A DNA stretch of 34,968 nt from Ignavibacteriaceae bacterium (GTDB taxonomy: Bacteria; Bacteroidota; Ignavibacteria; Ignavibacteriales; Ignavibacteriaceae): assembly GCA_013042995.1 (NCBI GenBank), contig JABDPB010000118.1, forward strand, positions 1 to 34,968, in the 5' to 3' direction. Below are positions 24,847-34,311 of the stretch, piece by piece; position 1 is the stretch's first letter; each line of letters begins with the position of its first letter. Below the pieces are notes generated by a model, which worked only from the letters and a program-made list of their open reading frames with translations, ran no database searches and had not been told where the DNA came from. The position numbers were made by a program, and so were the translations under genes.

Positions 24847-27800
24847 TTAGAATCTATCAAGAACTTGCTGTTCCTGAACGATTGCCAGTTTAAGTATCTT
24901 GGTTGTGCCAAGTTCAGGTAATTCAATGTATGCTATATACAAACCGCTTGCAACGGGTAATCCGTCCTCGTTTGCAAGATCCCATCTGAAGAACTGATCT
25001 GTATCATCTTTATCCAAAGACCTAACCAGTACACCTGCAAGATTGAATATTCTAATCTTTGCTTTCTCGGGAAGATGATTAAAGATTACAAAACGGTTGT
25101 ATTTATTTAGCTCTTCCGTATTAATTCCGTAATACGGATTCGGAAATACATTGATTTCGTTAACCTGATTCTTTGCCAATTCGCTGGAGTAAGTAGGCTC
25201 TGTGGTTTTAAACTTATACTTATCAACACCAAATTGAATTGGATTAACGTAATCTAGTTCAATCACATCGCCTGTTGTCCATTGTGATCGATACCAAACC
25301 TGCATCCAGGTATAGAAATCACTGTCATCACCACCCAATTCGCCGTTTGCGATTTGAGTAGAATCGTAAGGAGTATTTAATATTTCACTATACATTCTGC
25401 CATCTGTATTCCAAACCTTGAATTCATTAGCAGCTGGATCATCTTGATTACGATCGTAGAACTGGTAATTCACCTGCTGTGGATCTGGGTCTGCATTTTT
25501 GTTCCAAACTTCAAATGGAATTCTAGCTAAGAATGGATCTGTTGAGCCGGGGTTTGGATTAAGAGGATGGTCACCCATATCATATAATCTAGAGCCATAA
25601 AAGGTTGCTATTGAGCCAGTTCCTTCTTGAGTAACATACACTTGCTGACCACCAATGTCCTCTAATACTTCAACTCCCGTCCATCTAAACTCATAATCCT
25701 GTTGCAAATCATCAACAGATTGCGATCCGTACCCATTTTTATCAAAAGAGGTACCGGTCGGGAATCCAAACCATCCGTAATCAGTTATTTGCCAGGATTC
25801 ACTTTCCCAGCGAGTACCGATTACACCAGCTGTTCCATTAATAGTTGGCAAAGGTTCACCGTTTAGACCAGCATAAAAGAAAGTACTAGGAGCATCATAA
25901 TTTACAGCTAAATTTATCTGGACTCCATCCACTATTGGAGCTGCATCTAAACCGAGATTCGTTACTATATCATCCCGTCTTGGGTATAGGTCAACACCGG
26001 CTACAACTGATTGGTTCTCGAGAACCATTACACCAGTTGAAACATTTTGAAGCTGCCACAGCCTGGCTGTTCTTGCTGCAAATCCTATTTCACTAACAAT
26101 AGTGGTGCCGGTTTCATTTTGACCGCCCGCATAACCATCATCGTGTGCTTCCCAATTAACGGAAAGCGGTAAGGTGTATGTTGTTGGGTCAACTACTACA
26201 TTCCATGTTTCGCCACCTTCGTGGAAAACTCCACCTTGAGTCTGAGAGTTGTCAGTTATGCCCAATAATACAGTTGGGTTAGCACCTCCATTATCTTGAA
26301 TTACGATCTCAGGATCGCCGCCACTTGCTGAGAACGGAGGAACATCCACAATCATTGTGCCTGCTGGGAAGTTTAAAGTTACTCCATCAACCCAGCCATA
26401 ATAATGGTGAACTACATCTAAGTAAAATCCAAGATCGATATTTATTCCATCGCCAGCGTATACTGCGGCAATATCTATTGTAGTTCCTGTTAACGTATCC
26501 GGGTCATTAGGATTAAAGTCTCTCATTACAGTAGCAGAAGGAACCCAGTTACCTTCTTCGTTCCTGATCTGTTCCTGCGTGAAGAAAGACATTTCATAAT
26601 TTTGACCTGTGGTAGCTGTTGGATCTACAACTGTAACAACCGGTCCACCGTCTGCAGTACCCTCATGTTCGATTGTTAGTGAAGAACCAACACCTTCACC
26701 TAAGGTAACACCTGGATTATTACTGTTTGGAATTACAGTTAATATCTGCAGTGGATTTTCTACACTTGTTGGAGTTTTCGTAACATCAGCTGTGTAAGAA
26801 TATGCTGTAACTGCAAAATAGTACCTTATTCCATTTATTAGCGGTGAGCCGCCACTTAATTCATCTGAAATTATTTCAAGGTATCTCTTAATACCAGAGT
26901 CTGTTCCAAACTGCTTTACTGTAGGTAGAATAACAGCAGTATTCGGATTAAAATCTAATTCGATTATTCTCTTTACCTCATCTATTACATCAAAAGTTGC
27001 AAGTCTTCTACCTTCAGACACATCAGCGGAAGCCGAGGGTAATTGATAAACATTGTATCCCTGGAATTGATATCCTTTGTTATCAAATAACTCAGTTGCA
27101 TTTACCTTTGTCATATCTGAGCCCCAATCCAAAACTATCTTCTCATCCAACTCTATTACTTTAACAGTGGGTCTCGGAGGAGGAGTGGGCAAATTGAAAA
27201 AGTTATCATAGGCGTTTTGAGCTGCCAAATCGTAAAATTTCATTAATGTTATCGCAGATTTAAAATCCATACCAGGTATGGCACCTGCAACAATTTCAGC
27301 TACAACTACTTCCTGTGTATCACCGGGCGCCATTGTAAATGGTCCGGATGCGGCACCAATTCTTCTATCACCAGGAGCGAACTGCAAACCATCTACCCAG
27401 TCTACACCTGCAACAGGATTAACAGGATCACCAGGAAGCGTAAATTTAGATGGCAAACCTGATAAAGGATCAATAAATGGTTGGTCAGTAAGTCCTATTC
27501 TGCCCTGCATAAAGCGAAACCATCTAACAGCACCTTCTGTATAAGATCCTTGAACAGGATCAGTTAATGTTGGATCATCATTTATATAATAATATGCTGC
27601 TGTCATTGGTAAATTGATCTTTCCAGGTCCAACTTGCCGGCCTTTGGAAATACCAAAATCCACTGCATCATCAACACCATTTTTATTTAAGTCTTGACCG
27701 GCAACACCATCGACTAATGGACCCTGGAAGAAGTCAAATCCAACTGCAGGAGGAGGAAGTGTGCCATAAGTTGCATCTGTTGGTGAGCCATTATAAGCAA

Positions 27801-28719
27801 AAGTCATGCTAAGAGCAGTATCACAACCCGCGAAATCATCACCTGCATCACCAACATCAGGATCAGACCACATCGAAACAAACATACTGTCAAAGGTTCT
27901 GTTTGTACCCAAAACATCGGTTTTGTTTATAATTATGTATTTCCTAAAGAACATATTACCAAGGGCACCCGTCTGTGCGTAAGCCCAGAAGGTTGCTTGC
28001 ATTTCAATACCCATTGGTTGGGTTCCATACATAAATGTAGTTCTGGCAGCTTCCTGATCATTAGTTACATACCAGATTGTCTGGTCTGCACCAGAAACAC
28101 CAGGAATATCTCCTGTGCTGGGGTCAGTACTATAGACACCATCACCGTCCCCATCAAAAAATGGCGCTCCTAAATCTGCAGGCCATTCTGTCCAGTCTAA
28201 CTGATACTGTGCGAGTACCTCAGCATCAGATACAGCTTGGTCCTGTGCTTCAACTGAAACATTAACATCATTAAGTGTTTGTCCAGGATAAGCATCCGGT
28301 CGAACCCTGTAAATTCTTACTCTTGGGTCTTCGGTAATGACATTACCGGAAGCATCTATCCAGCCGGGTTGCAGTCCTGTTCTGTAAACTGTACCACCGA
28401 TATGAGGATCTTGCTCAAGGGGGTCATTAACATTTGCACCCCACAGAAAGCCAGAGGTGTATACTGCGGTTTTACCACTTCCCTTTGGAAAGATTAATCC
28501 CGAAGCATCCTCGCCAATATTTATATCACTTATTCCGTCATTTTTAATGATAGTAGAAATATTATTAATATTCATATAAGCCCTTACGGGATCAGCCGCA
28601 GGCTTATTGAATGTTTTTGATTTATTCTTGCCATCCCCCTCTTCAGCAAAAGTGCTGCCTGCAATTAGCACAACACCCAGAAGCAGAGAGAGGAAGAACT
28701 TAATTATTTTTGAATTCAT
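24847..28719 (-). CDS. Very large secreted surface protein with C-terminal sorting-like domain
   Basis: 1290 residues from ATG 28719; the open frame reaches 28743, but an AAAGGAG ribosome binding site lies inside that extension, 8 bases before 28719. The start MNSKIIKFFLSLLLGVVLIAGSTFAEE is a signal peptide. Two EF-hand-like loops, DGDGDGVYSTD and DLNKNGVDDAVDFG, occur in the first third and suggest calcium-stabilised structure. A fibronectin III-like stretch starts near PTVKVIELDEKIVLDWGSD. The last 90 residues (INVFPNPYYGINTEEL to ASGLYIAYIELPELGTTKILKLAIV) resemble a T9SS/FlgD-like C-terminal domain with PNPYYG instead of YPNPFNP. I do not recognise a catalytic domain. It is sandwiched between a TonB receptor and a PorV-family gene. 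Confidence 0.85.
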   Translation of the reverse strand: MNSKIIKFFLSLLLGVVLIAGSTFAEEGDGKNKSKTFNKPAADPVRAYMNINNISTIIKNDGISDINIGEDASGLIFPKGSGKTAVYTSGFLWGANVNDPLEQDPHIGGTVYRTGLQPGWIDASGNVITEDPRVRIYRVRPDAYPGQTLNDVNVSVEAQDQAVSDAEVLAQYQLDWTEWPADLGAPFFDGDGDGVYSTDPSTGDIPGVSGADQTIWYVTNDQEAARTTFMYGTQPMGIEMQATFWAYAQTGALGNMFFRKYIIINKTDVLGTNRTFDSMFVSMWSDPDVGDAGDDFAGCDTALSMTFAYNGSPTDATYGTLPPPAVGFDFFQGPLVDGVAGQDLNKNGVDDAVDFGISKGRQVGPGKINLPMTAAYYYINDDPTLTDPVQGSYTEGAVRWFRFMQGRIGLTDQPFIDPLSGLPSKFTLPGDPVNPVAGVDWVDGLQFAPGDRRIGAASGPFTMAPGDTQEVVVAEIVAGAIPGMDFKSAITLMKFYDLAAQNAYDNFFNLPTPPPRPTVKVIELDEKIVLDWGSDMTKVNATELFDNKGYQFQGYNVYQLPSASADVSEGRRLATFDVIDEVKRIIELDFNPNTAVILPTVKQFGTDSGIKRYLEIISDELSGGSPLINGIRYYFAVTAYSYTADVTKTPTSVENPLQILTVIPNSNNPGVTLGEGVGSSLTIEHEGTADGGPVVTVVDPTATTGQNYEMSFFTQEQIRNEEGNWVPSATVMRDFNPNDPDTLTGTTIDIAAVYAGDGINIDLGFYLDVVHHYYGWVDGVTLNFPAGTMIVDVPPFSASGGDPEIVIQDNGGANPTVLLGITDNSQTQGGVFHEGGETWNVVVDPTTYTLPLSVNWEAHDDGYAGGQNETGTTIVSEIGFAARTARLWQLQNVSTGVMVLENQSVVAGVDLYPRRDDIVTNLGLDAAPIVDGVQINLAVNYDAPSTFFYAGLNGEPLPTINGTAGVIGTRWESESWQITDYGWFGFPTGTSFDKNGYGSQSVDDLQQDYEFRWTGVEVLEDIGGQQVYVTQEGTGSIATFYGSRLYDMGDHPLNPNPGSTDPFLARIPFEVWNKNADPDPQQVNYQFYDRNQDDPAANEFKVWNTDGRMYSEILNTPYDSTQIANGELGGDDSDFYTWMQVWYRSQWTTGDVIELDYVNPIQFGVDKYKFKTTEPTYSSELAKNQVNEINVFPNPYYGINTEELNKYNRFVIFNHLPEKAKIRIFNLAGVLVRSLDKDDTDQFFRWDLANEDGLPVASGLYIAYIELPELGTTKILKLAIVQEQQVLDRF

Positions 28720-28727
28720 ATTATAAA

Positions 28728-28734
28728 CTCCTTT
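28728..28734 (-). promoter_or_regulatory. Ribosome binding site fixing the start of the large surface protein
   Basis: AAAGGAG on the minus strand, 8 bases before ATG 28719. It would fall inside the coding region if the longer frame to 28743 were used. Confidence 0.6.
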
Positions 28735-28755
28735 GTTTTTCATCAGGTTGAAATA

Positions 28756-31700
28756 TTAATACTCTATTCGGATACCGAAACGTACCTGTCTTGGTGGTCC
28801 GTAAATGGCCGGCTGTGTTAAAATTGCAGCCGCTGTGTTTGCATCGTACCACTGCTGATGATAATCAAGATATAATGCATTATATACTCTTGCATAATCT
28901 TGACCAAAAGTAGCAACCTGCTGTCCGCCAAGGTTAGGATCACCGAGATATCCATCATCTTCTGCTGATCCTGTTCTACTGAACACATTCTGAACGTTTC
29001 TTGTATCAAATAGATTTATTACATAGAAGTAAATATTAAGATCAAACAAATCTGCGATATCAAATGTTTTATCAAGTCTCATATCAACCTGGAAGGTTGC
29101 AGGAGTTGTTGAATTGTTCAAAGGTTCCAATGGTCTCCTGAACCTTGCATCAAGTTCAAGGCTACCGGCTCCCGCACCACGCGTATATGGATGACCGCTA
29201 CCGTAGGTTGCCAGGAATGTAACACCAAGATCCTGTAATATTGGTCCACCGTCTCCTTTACCAAAACGGTAGTCAAGATTTATTGCTCCTCTAATTGCCT
29301 GATTGAAATCAAGAGGAGTGATATAAACTGGTGTGAAACCAGCAGGAGTTAACAGAGGATCTAAAGGAGCTCCAACAATACCTCTGCTGGAATTTGGAGA
29401 TGAACCGGTTCCCTTTGCATCGGAGAAGGTTATATTTGCATCAACTTTAAATCTCTCAATCCTACGCATATTATATGATATCTCAACACCTTTGGTTGTT
29501 GCAACATCGCCATTCGTCAAAGCGTAATAGGTACCAAACTCTGAATCCTTAACTGGTACCTGGGCATAGACAATCTGGTCCTTTATATCCTTGTAGAAGC
29601 CAGTTATATCCACGGAAGCAAACTCACCGACTTGCTGTGTAAAACCAATTTCATACTGTGTGGTTCTGGTTGGTCTTACATCGAATCCAACAGGCGCAGG
29701 AATAAAAAATCCACCACCAACCTGACTACCGGTTGCATTTAATCCCTGGTATACATCTCTTAGGCGAGACTGCTGAACAAACTTACCCCATTGAGCATGG
29801 AAAACAGTCTGATCTGTAACCGGGAATGAGAATCCCAAGCGAGGGCTTACATAATCAGTTGCCTCAGTTTGTACAACTCCGGCAGGGTCGATGTCTAGTG
29901 TTTGTCGATTCCAAGTTCTTTCGGGACTTGTAGGATCAATTGGTACCCAGTTATCAATATCTATACGATCGTATCTTATTCCAGCATTAATTATAAGGTC
30001 GTTATACTCAATCCTATCCTGAGCATAAATTCCAAGGAAAGTAGGCTTTCTTGAATTTTCCCAAGGAAATTCAGCACTACTTGTTTTTTCACCTAATGGT
30101 GTATAACCGAAGAGATTAACACCTTCTCTTCTAATAATAGTTTCCTGGCCAAGGCGCTCGTCCACTGGTAGAGCATTGTCTTCAGCAATCTTGGAAGGAA
30201 GTTTCAAAATTGGCTCATTAGCCAAGGAGAAGTTTGATATATCATAAAACTGGAATTCACCGCCAAATTTAATATTATGCTCTTTTGTTACCTGTGAAGT
30301 AAACGCTGCACTTATGTTAAAGTTTTGACGGTCGAATTTTGCGTAAGAAGACACATTAGCGCCTGCAGGGAAGAACTTAAAGTTAAACAGGTTAATTGCA
30401 GCAGGAGTTAGATATCTTGTTGCTTCAGTTCCATCATATGGCCAGTTAAATCCAAGCTCTGAATTCGCTTTTCCATCTCCATACTCTAACCAATTGTCTT
30501 TTTGGAATGGATCAAATTGGTTCAAGTTATTGAAAGAATATCCACCATTTACTTCAATGAATGAATTGGCACCCAGTATATGTGTATATTTCAAGTTAAA
30601 TGCAGCATCTTCTGCTTCATTCATTTCTGTTCTGAGTGTATTCATGAAGTTCCCTACTTGAGTTAGATCCCTTGCAGCTGACCATGGATTTGGATTTTTT
30701 GTGCTTGTATATGATCCAACCAGTCTTATAATTACAGGATTAAAATCTAATGTGATTGATCCTGTTCCCGTAATATTCTGCAACCAGCTGCTTGGTCTTG
30801 GACCTGCTGGGTACTGTAAGTTGACAGTAGTATTGGTAGCAGGATCAGTAATCTCACCTAAATTAATTCCAGGTAATGATTGCGGGGTTGCATCACGGAC
30901 AAAATTGTAATTAAACAATCCGAAGAATTTAATGTTAGGCATTCCCAAAGGTCCGCTTAGAGTAAATACAGTTTCGTTATATCCATACCAGTATGTGTCA
31001 AGGGATTTGTTACCACTGTACCTGTCACCAGATCCTTGGAACCCTATGTTATCTGTAATGTACTCTAAAGAAAATTTCCAAGATGGAGTACCGGTTTTTA
31101 TTTGCTGGCGAATAATACCAGAGTTGGCACCACCAAACTCTGCATTATAACCACCAGACTGCACGTTGATTTCTTCAAGTGCTTCCTGAACAAGAGTCAC
31201 CTGGCGCCCACCAACCATCGGGTCAGTAATGTTAGTTCCTTCAAGATAAAATCCTACTTCATCTTGCCTGCCGCCACGGATAAAAATAGTATTATCTTGA
31301 AAAACAACGCCCGGAGTAACAGCGAGTATATTATCTATCCCTCTGATAGGCAGAGCTTCAATATCATCGCTGGTAGTAATTCTGTTTGCGTTTGTGTTAT
31401 ACTTGTTTATAAGGGGTTTAAGAGCAACAACTTCAACAGTGCCCACCTGAATTCCTTCAGCTGGCAGCTCAAAGTTTAATGCTGTAGTAAGCCCTGCATT
31501 TATACGAATGTTAGAAATAGTTCTGGTTTGGTAACCGATGTACGAGCATTTAACCTCATATACACCTGCATTCAGGTTGAGGATAATGTAGTCACCGTTT
31601 ACATCGGTAGCTGCTCCAAAAGAAGATCCAACAATTATTACGTTAGCTCCAATAAGAGCCTCACCCGTTTCTTGGTCAGTAATCTTACCTCTAAGCTTTC

Positions 31701-31767
31701 CTGACTGAGCTAAAGCTATTGTGGGCAAGATTAGGAGCAACAAAAGAAAAGTCGATATTCTGTGCAT
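28756..31767 (-). CDS. TonB-dependent receptor with carboxypeptidase-regulatory-like N-terminal domain
   Basis: 1003 residues; signal peptide 1-20 (ending PTIALA). A CarboxypepD_reg-like domain at 23-102 (LRGKITDQETGEALIGANV, TDVNGDYIILNLNAGVYEV) is followed by a TonB-box-like segment (VEVVALKPLI, about 111-120). The plug domain is about 125-235 (DDIEALPIRGIDNILAVTPG, IFIRGGRQDEVGFYLEG). The remainder is the 22-strand barrel, ending RQVRFGIRIEY with a terminal aromatic residue. It imports or moves a ligand across the outer membrane using TonB energy; the ligand is unknown. No SusD gene follows. Instead the next genes encode a huge secreted protein and a PorV-like barrel. TAGGAGAGAG precedes the ATG. 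It heads the operon 31767-23798. Confidence 0.93.
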   Translation of the reverse strand: MHRISTFLLLLLILPTIALAQSGKLRGKITDQETGEALIGANVIIVGSSFGAATDVNGDYIILNLNAGVYEVKCSYIGYQTRTISNIRINAGLTTALNFELPAEGIQVGTVEVVALKPLINKYNTNANRITTSDDIEALPIRGIDNILAVTPGVVFQDNTIFIRGGRQDEVGFYLEGTNITDPMVGGRQVTLVQEALEEINVQSGGYNAEFGGANSGIIRQQIKTGTPSWKFSLEYITDNIGFQGSGDRYSGNKSLDTYWYGYNETVFTLSGPLGMPNIKFFGLFNYNFVRDATPQSLPGINLGEITDPATNTTVNLQYPAGPRPSSWLQNITGTGSITLDFNPVIIRLVGSYTSTKNPNPWSAARDLTQVGNFMNTLRTEMNEAEDAAFNLKYTHILGANSFIEVNGGYSFNNLNQFDPFQKDNWLEYGDGKANSELGFNWPYDGTEATRYLTPAAINLFNFKFFPAGANVSSYAKFDRQNFNISAAFTSQVTKEHNIKFGGEFQFYDISNFSLANEPILKLPSKIAEDNALPVDERLGQETIIRREGVNLFGYTPLGEKTSSAEFPWENSRKPTFLGIYAQDRIEYNDLIINAGIRYDRIDIDNWVPIDPTSPERTWNRQTLDIDPAGVVQTEATDYVSPRLGFSFPVTDQTVFHAQWGKFVQQSRLRDVYQGLNATGSQVGGGFFIPAPVGFDVRPTRTTQYEIGFTQQVGEFASVDITGFYKDIKDQIVYAQVPVKDSEFGTYYALTNGDVATTKGVEISYNMRRIERFKVDANITFSDAKGTGSSPNSSRGIVGAPLDPLLTPAGFTPVYITPLDFNQAIRGAINLDYRFGKGDGGPILQDLGVTFLATYGSGHPYTRGAGAGSLELDARFRRPLEPLNNSTTPATFQVDMRLDKTFDIADLFDLNIYFYVINLFDTRNVQNVFSRTGSAEDDGYLGDPNLGGQQVATFGQDYARVYNALYLDYHQQWYDANTAAAILTQPAIYGPPRQVRFGIRIEY

Positions 31768-32133
31768 ATCTCTCTCCTAATTAGTGAATGATAATTATTA
31801 GGTTCGTTGATTGACTAGTCAGTGTGTTATTTAAAAAATATTTCACTTTGAGCACTTTGTGTTAATTTAAATGTATATTAATAATTGTGTTCATTTCCTT
31901 GCTGCTATAATTTTATAGCAGATTGGAAACATGACAACCCGTAAAGTGTTAAAGTGAAGGACACACTAAATTAAGAAAAGAGTAAAATTCGGGCATAAAC
32001 CTCCATTTTTTATGAAGAAAATATTTTATTAATAGTAACGTGGTAAAAATAATTAATAAAGTCAATACTTATTTTGTTTGCGTATTAGTTAAAAAAGTGC
32101 TAAAACCAAGGTAATTCTTTAAAAAACAATGAA
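31768..32133. other. 366-bp intergenic region upstream of the TonB receptor operon
   Basis: A non-coding, A+T-rich stretch between the DUF6029 stop and the TonB receptor start. It should contain the operon promoter, but I find no TAnnTTTG box on the minus strand. The clearest structure is the 20-bp palindrome at 31902-31921. No tRNA or open frame of note was seen. Confidence 0.6.
31902..31921. repeat. Perfect 20-bp palindrome upstream of the TonB receptor
   Basis: CTGCTATAA (31902-31910) and TTATAGCAG (31913-31921) are perfect reverse complements around TT. There is no T-run on either side, so it is unlikely to be a terminator. It lies 135 bp before the receptor ATG and could be an operator. 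Confidence 0.55.
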
Positions 32134-33684
32134 TTAGAGCCTTGTGAGCATCTTAAGCTCAATGCCCTTAAAAGCAGGCTCAAAGCGGCAAACACCACCA
32201 ATGCATATATTTCCAGCCTGCCGAGTTCCAATAAGCAAACTTATGTCTGTATGGTATCCGATTTTATAGCCAGCTTGAATAAAGCCCCAAAGCCGCCGGA
32301 CTGTTCTGCCTTTTTCCGGTTCTCTTGTTTCCAATTCTGCAACAACGGACACATTGAATCTGGGAGATCGTAAATATTCAATTGAAACTACATCTGAATA
32401 ATACTGCTCACCTGTTGTTCTTACTGTTGTGTGTTGATGTTCTAAAACTAGTTTAATTGTATTTACACCGCCAAAGTAAAACCGGTTTTCTAAAATCGGA
32501 GTAATGGTTTTCGTCTTAGTAGCATTCTCTTCATTATAAGCAAAGGCCGCAATAGTTGTAAATTCATAACTCCAGTCTTGCTGGGCTTGCAGGTACACCT
32601 CTTTTAATTGTGTTTCGACATCGGATGAATCTTTTAATAATCTTTTATAATATGAATCCATGGGCAATGTTTCGGTTAGAGTAACCGCTGCATTTAAATA
32701 TGTCTCATCTGTAGCATTGTAACCGGCAGCAAGTTGAAAGCCTTTTTCATTATTTTGATTTAATGGAAATGGATGCCTGTTTGGCAAAACGTAAGTATAC
32801 TCCTGCCTTAAAGATGGCGGTGTGTTGTAAAATATTGTTCCGTCCTGCGATGTAAATGCAATATTGTCATAGTATTTATATTCGCCTAAAAGAGATAAAG
32901 AGCCCAAATAGAAATTAAGATTTCCGTAAAATCCTTGACCAATAATAGATTCATCTCCATTAAAAATATTTTGTTTTACATCGCTATTAAATTTTGCCGT
33001 GTATTCGGTGTAAATATCTATATTCCAAAAACTTGGAATAGCCCTGAATGAGGCCATAGTAGTTTTTGCAACTCCCTCCACCTCCGGAATATTTGAAGCG
33101 ACTGTTGCACCAACTTTCAACGGTTTCCATCCTTTGAATTCTAAATCGGCAGCGTGTATTATATCTTTTCTCTCATTGTTGATGTTTGCTGCCGTTCCGG
33201 TTAAACCAGTTAAAACAAAACCAGCATACTTACCCGTTACTCTTAACCCTAGAAGATTGTTATCAATTCTGATTGAACGGTCTTCATAACTTTTAAGAAC
33301 CATTCCTCTTCCGAAGAGCGAATAGAAATTTCCAGCAGTAATATCTATCCCCTCATTATCACTTATCAAATCTGCTTTGATATAAATGTAGTCAATTTCA
33401 GCGAACCTGTTTTTACCTCTGCTAATAGAAGGGTCGGGATCATTAGGCTGAAAAACTTCCAATCTTAATCCGCTTGAAAATATTCCTTTTGAATAATCGA
33501 GGTTTAGCCAGTTTTCCAATATATCGCGGTCAGTATCTGTGTTATAAGAATATTCCAGATGATTGGAAAATCCCAAGCCCTCAGGCCACGAGAACCAACT
33601 GTTTCCATCCTGTGAAACTGAAGTTGTGCTTAAAAGAAGTATAGCACATAAAATATAAAATGCGTAATTGAATAATTTTATCAT
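32134..33684 (-). CDS. DUF6029-family outer-membrane barrel protein
   Basis: 516 residues; signal peptide about 1-24 (ending TSVSQ). The phrase DITAGNFYSLFGRGMVLKSYEDRSIRIDNNLLGLRV near residues 115-150 is the hallmark of DUF6029. The body is a series of amphipathic beta-strands, consistent with a large outer-membrane barrel. Near the end is CIGGVCRFEPAFKG with Cys494 and Cys499 (a Cx4C pair). The family has no known function; it is found in Bacteroidota and relatives. It follows a TlpA thioredoxin gene on the same strand after a 129-bp gap containing a hairpin, so it may be partly or separately transcribed. The cysteine pair and the thioredoxin neighbour may be linked. Confidence 0.85.
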   Translation of the reverse strand: MIKLFNYAFYILCAILLLSTTSVSQDGNSWFSWPEGLGFSNHLEYSYNTDTDRDILENWLNLDYSKGIFSSGLRLEVFQPNDPDPSISRGKNRFAEIDYIYIKADLISDNEGIDITAGNFYSLFGRGMVLKSYEDRSIRIDNNLLGLRVTGKYAGFVLTGLTGTAANINNERKDIIHAADLEFKGWKPLKVGATVASNIPEVEGVAKTTMASFRAIPSFWNIDIYTEYTAKFNSDVKQNIFNGDESIIGQGFYGNLNFYLGSLSLLGEYKYYDNIAFTSQDGTIFYNTPPSLRQEYTYVLPNRHPFPLNQNNEKGFQLAAGYNATDETYLNAAVTLTETLPMDSYYKRLLKDSSDVETQLKEVYLQAQQDWSYEFTTIAAFAYNEENATKTKTITPILENRFYFGGVNTIKLVLEHQHTTVRTTGEQYYSDVVSIEYLRSPRFNVSVVAELETREPEKGRTVRRLWGFIQAGYKIGYHTDISLLIGTRQAGNICIGGVCRFEPAFKGIELKMLTRL

Positions 33685-33778
33685 TAGTGTTTATTCCGAA
33701 GAAACTTTTGGGAAAAGTATAACAGAAATGCTTTGCTGAATTTGATTATGTATAAAAGCATAATTAAAGAAAAATAAG

Positions 33779-33802
33779 TATCCCCCTAAAATATGGGGGA
33801 TA
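33779..33802 (-). terminator. Hairpin downstream of the TlpA gene
   Basis: TATCCCCC (33779-33786) pairs perfectly with GGGGGATA (33795-33802) over an 8-base loop. On the minus strand a T-rich stretch follows a few bases later. It lies 12 bp after the TlpA gene's last base and may be a partial terminator before DUF6029. Confidence 0.65.
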
Positions 33803-33813
33803 TAAAAAATATT

Positions 33814-34311
33814 TTACTGGTTAACCATTTCGGAAATTTTTTCCCGAACTTTTAATTCATCACCTCGCATATAGCCAAGGTGGGAATAGACTATGTAACC
33901 TTCTTTGTTGAGAATAACCGAAAACGGCATTGCTTGTGCATAATAAAGCCGTGCAACATCCGAATTAGTATCAAGCAATACAGGAAAATCATAATTTTTT
34001 GATTTTACAAAGGGTTTAACTTTTGCAACTGTTCGCTCATCATCAGTAGAAATTGCAAACATTTTAAAGCCTTTATCGTTAAACTCCTTGAATATTTTTT
34101 TGTATTCGCCCAACTCTTCTATACATGGTTTGCACCATGTTGCCCAGAAGCTTAGTAGTATCGGTCCTTCACCAAGCTCTTTATTAAGTTCAATTATATC
34201 TCCTTCTAAGTTTTCTACTTTAAAGTTTGGGCCCTTTCGCAATCCATCTGGATCAGGCTGAGCAAAAACTATAGATGAAAAAACAATAAGAAGCAGTGGA
34301 ATCAACTTCAT
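33814..34311 (-). CDS. TlpA-family periplasmic thioredoxin
   Basis: 165 residues with a cleavable signal peptide (MKLIPLLLIVFSSIVFAQ). The thioredoxin fold of the AhpC/TSA-TlpA type has active site FWATWCKPC (Cys60, Cys63) and a cis-proline loop at AQAMPFSVIL. TlpA-type proteins are exported thiol-disulfide reductases that keep cysteines of envelope proteins reduced, often for cytochrome c or copper-centre assembly. Here no cytochrome gene is adjacent; both neighbours instead encode proteins with a Cx4C pair. Its ATG directly abuts the stop codon of the upstream cargo gene with no gap, so the two are translationally coupled. Confidence 0.92.
   Translation of the reverse strand: MKLIPLLLIVFSSIVFAQPDPDGLRKGPNFKVENLEGDIIELNKELGEGPILLSFWATWCKPCIEELGEYKKIFKEFNDKGFKMFAISTDDERTVAKVKPFVKSKNYDFPVLLDTNSDVARLYYAQAMPFSVILNKEGYIVYSHLGYMRGDELKVREKISEMVNQ

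Noticed and set aside
31102..31479. 125-residue plus-strand open frame within the TonB receptor
   Set aside because: Antisense to the well-supported plug region of the receptor; composition is that of a reverse-strand shadow.
31768..32133. Possible small RNA or tRNA in the longest gene-free stretch
   Set aside because: No cloverleaf, no T-run-terminated stem and no conserved RNA motif that I could recognise; only the palindrome at 31902-31921 stands out.
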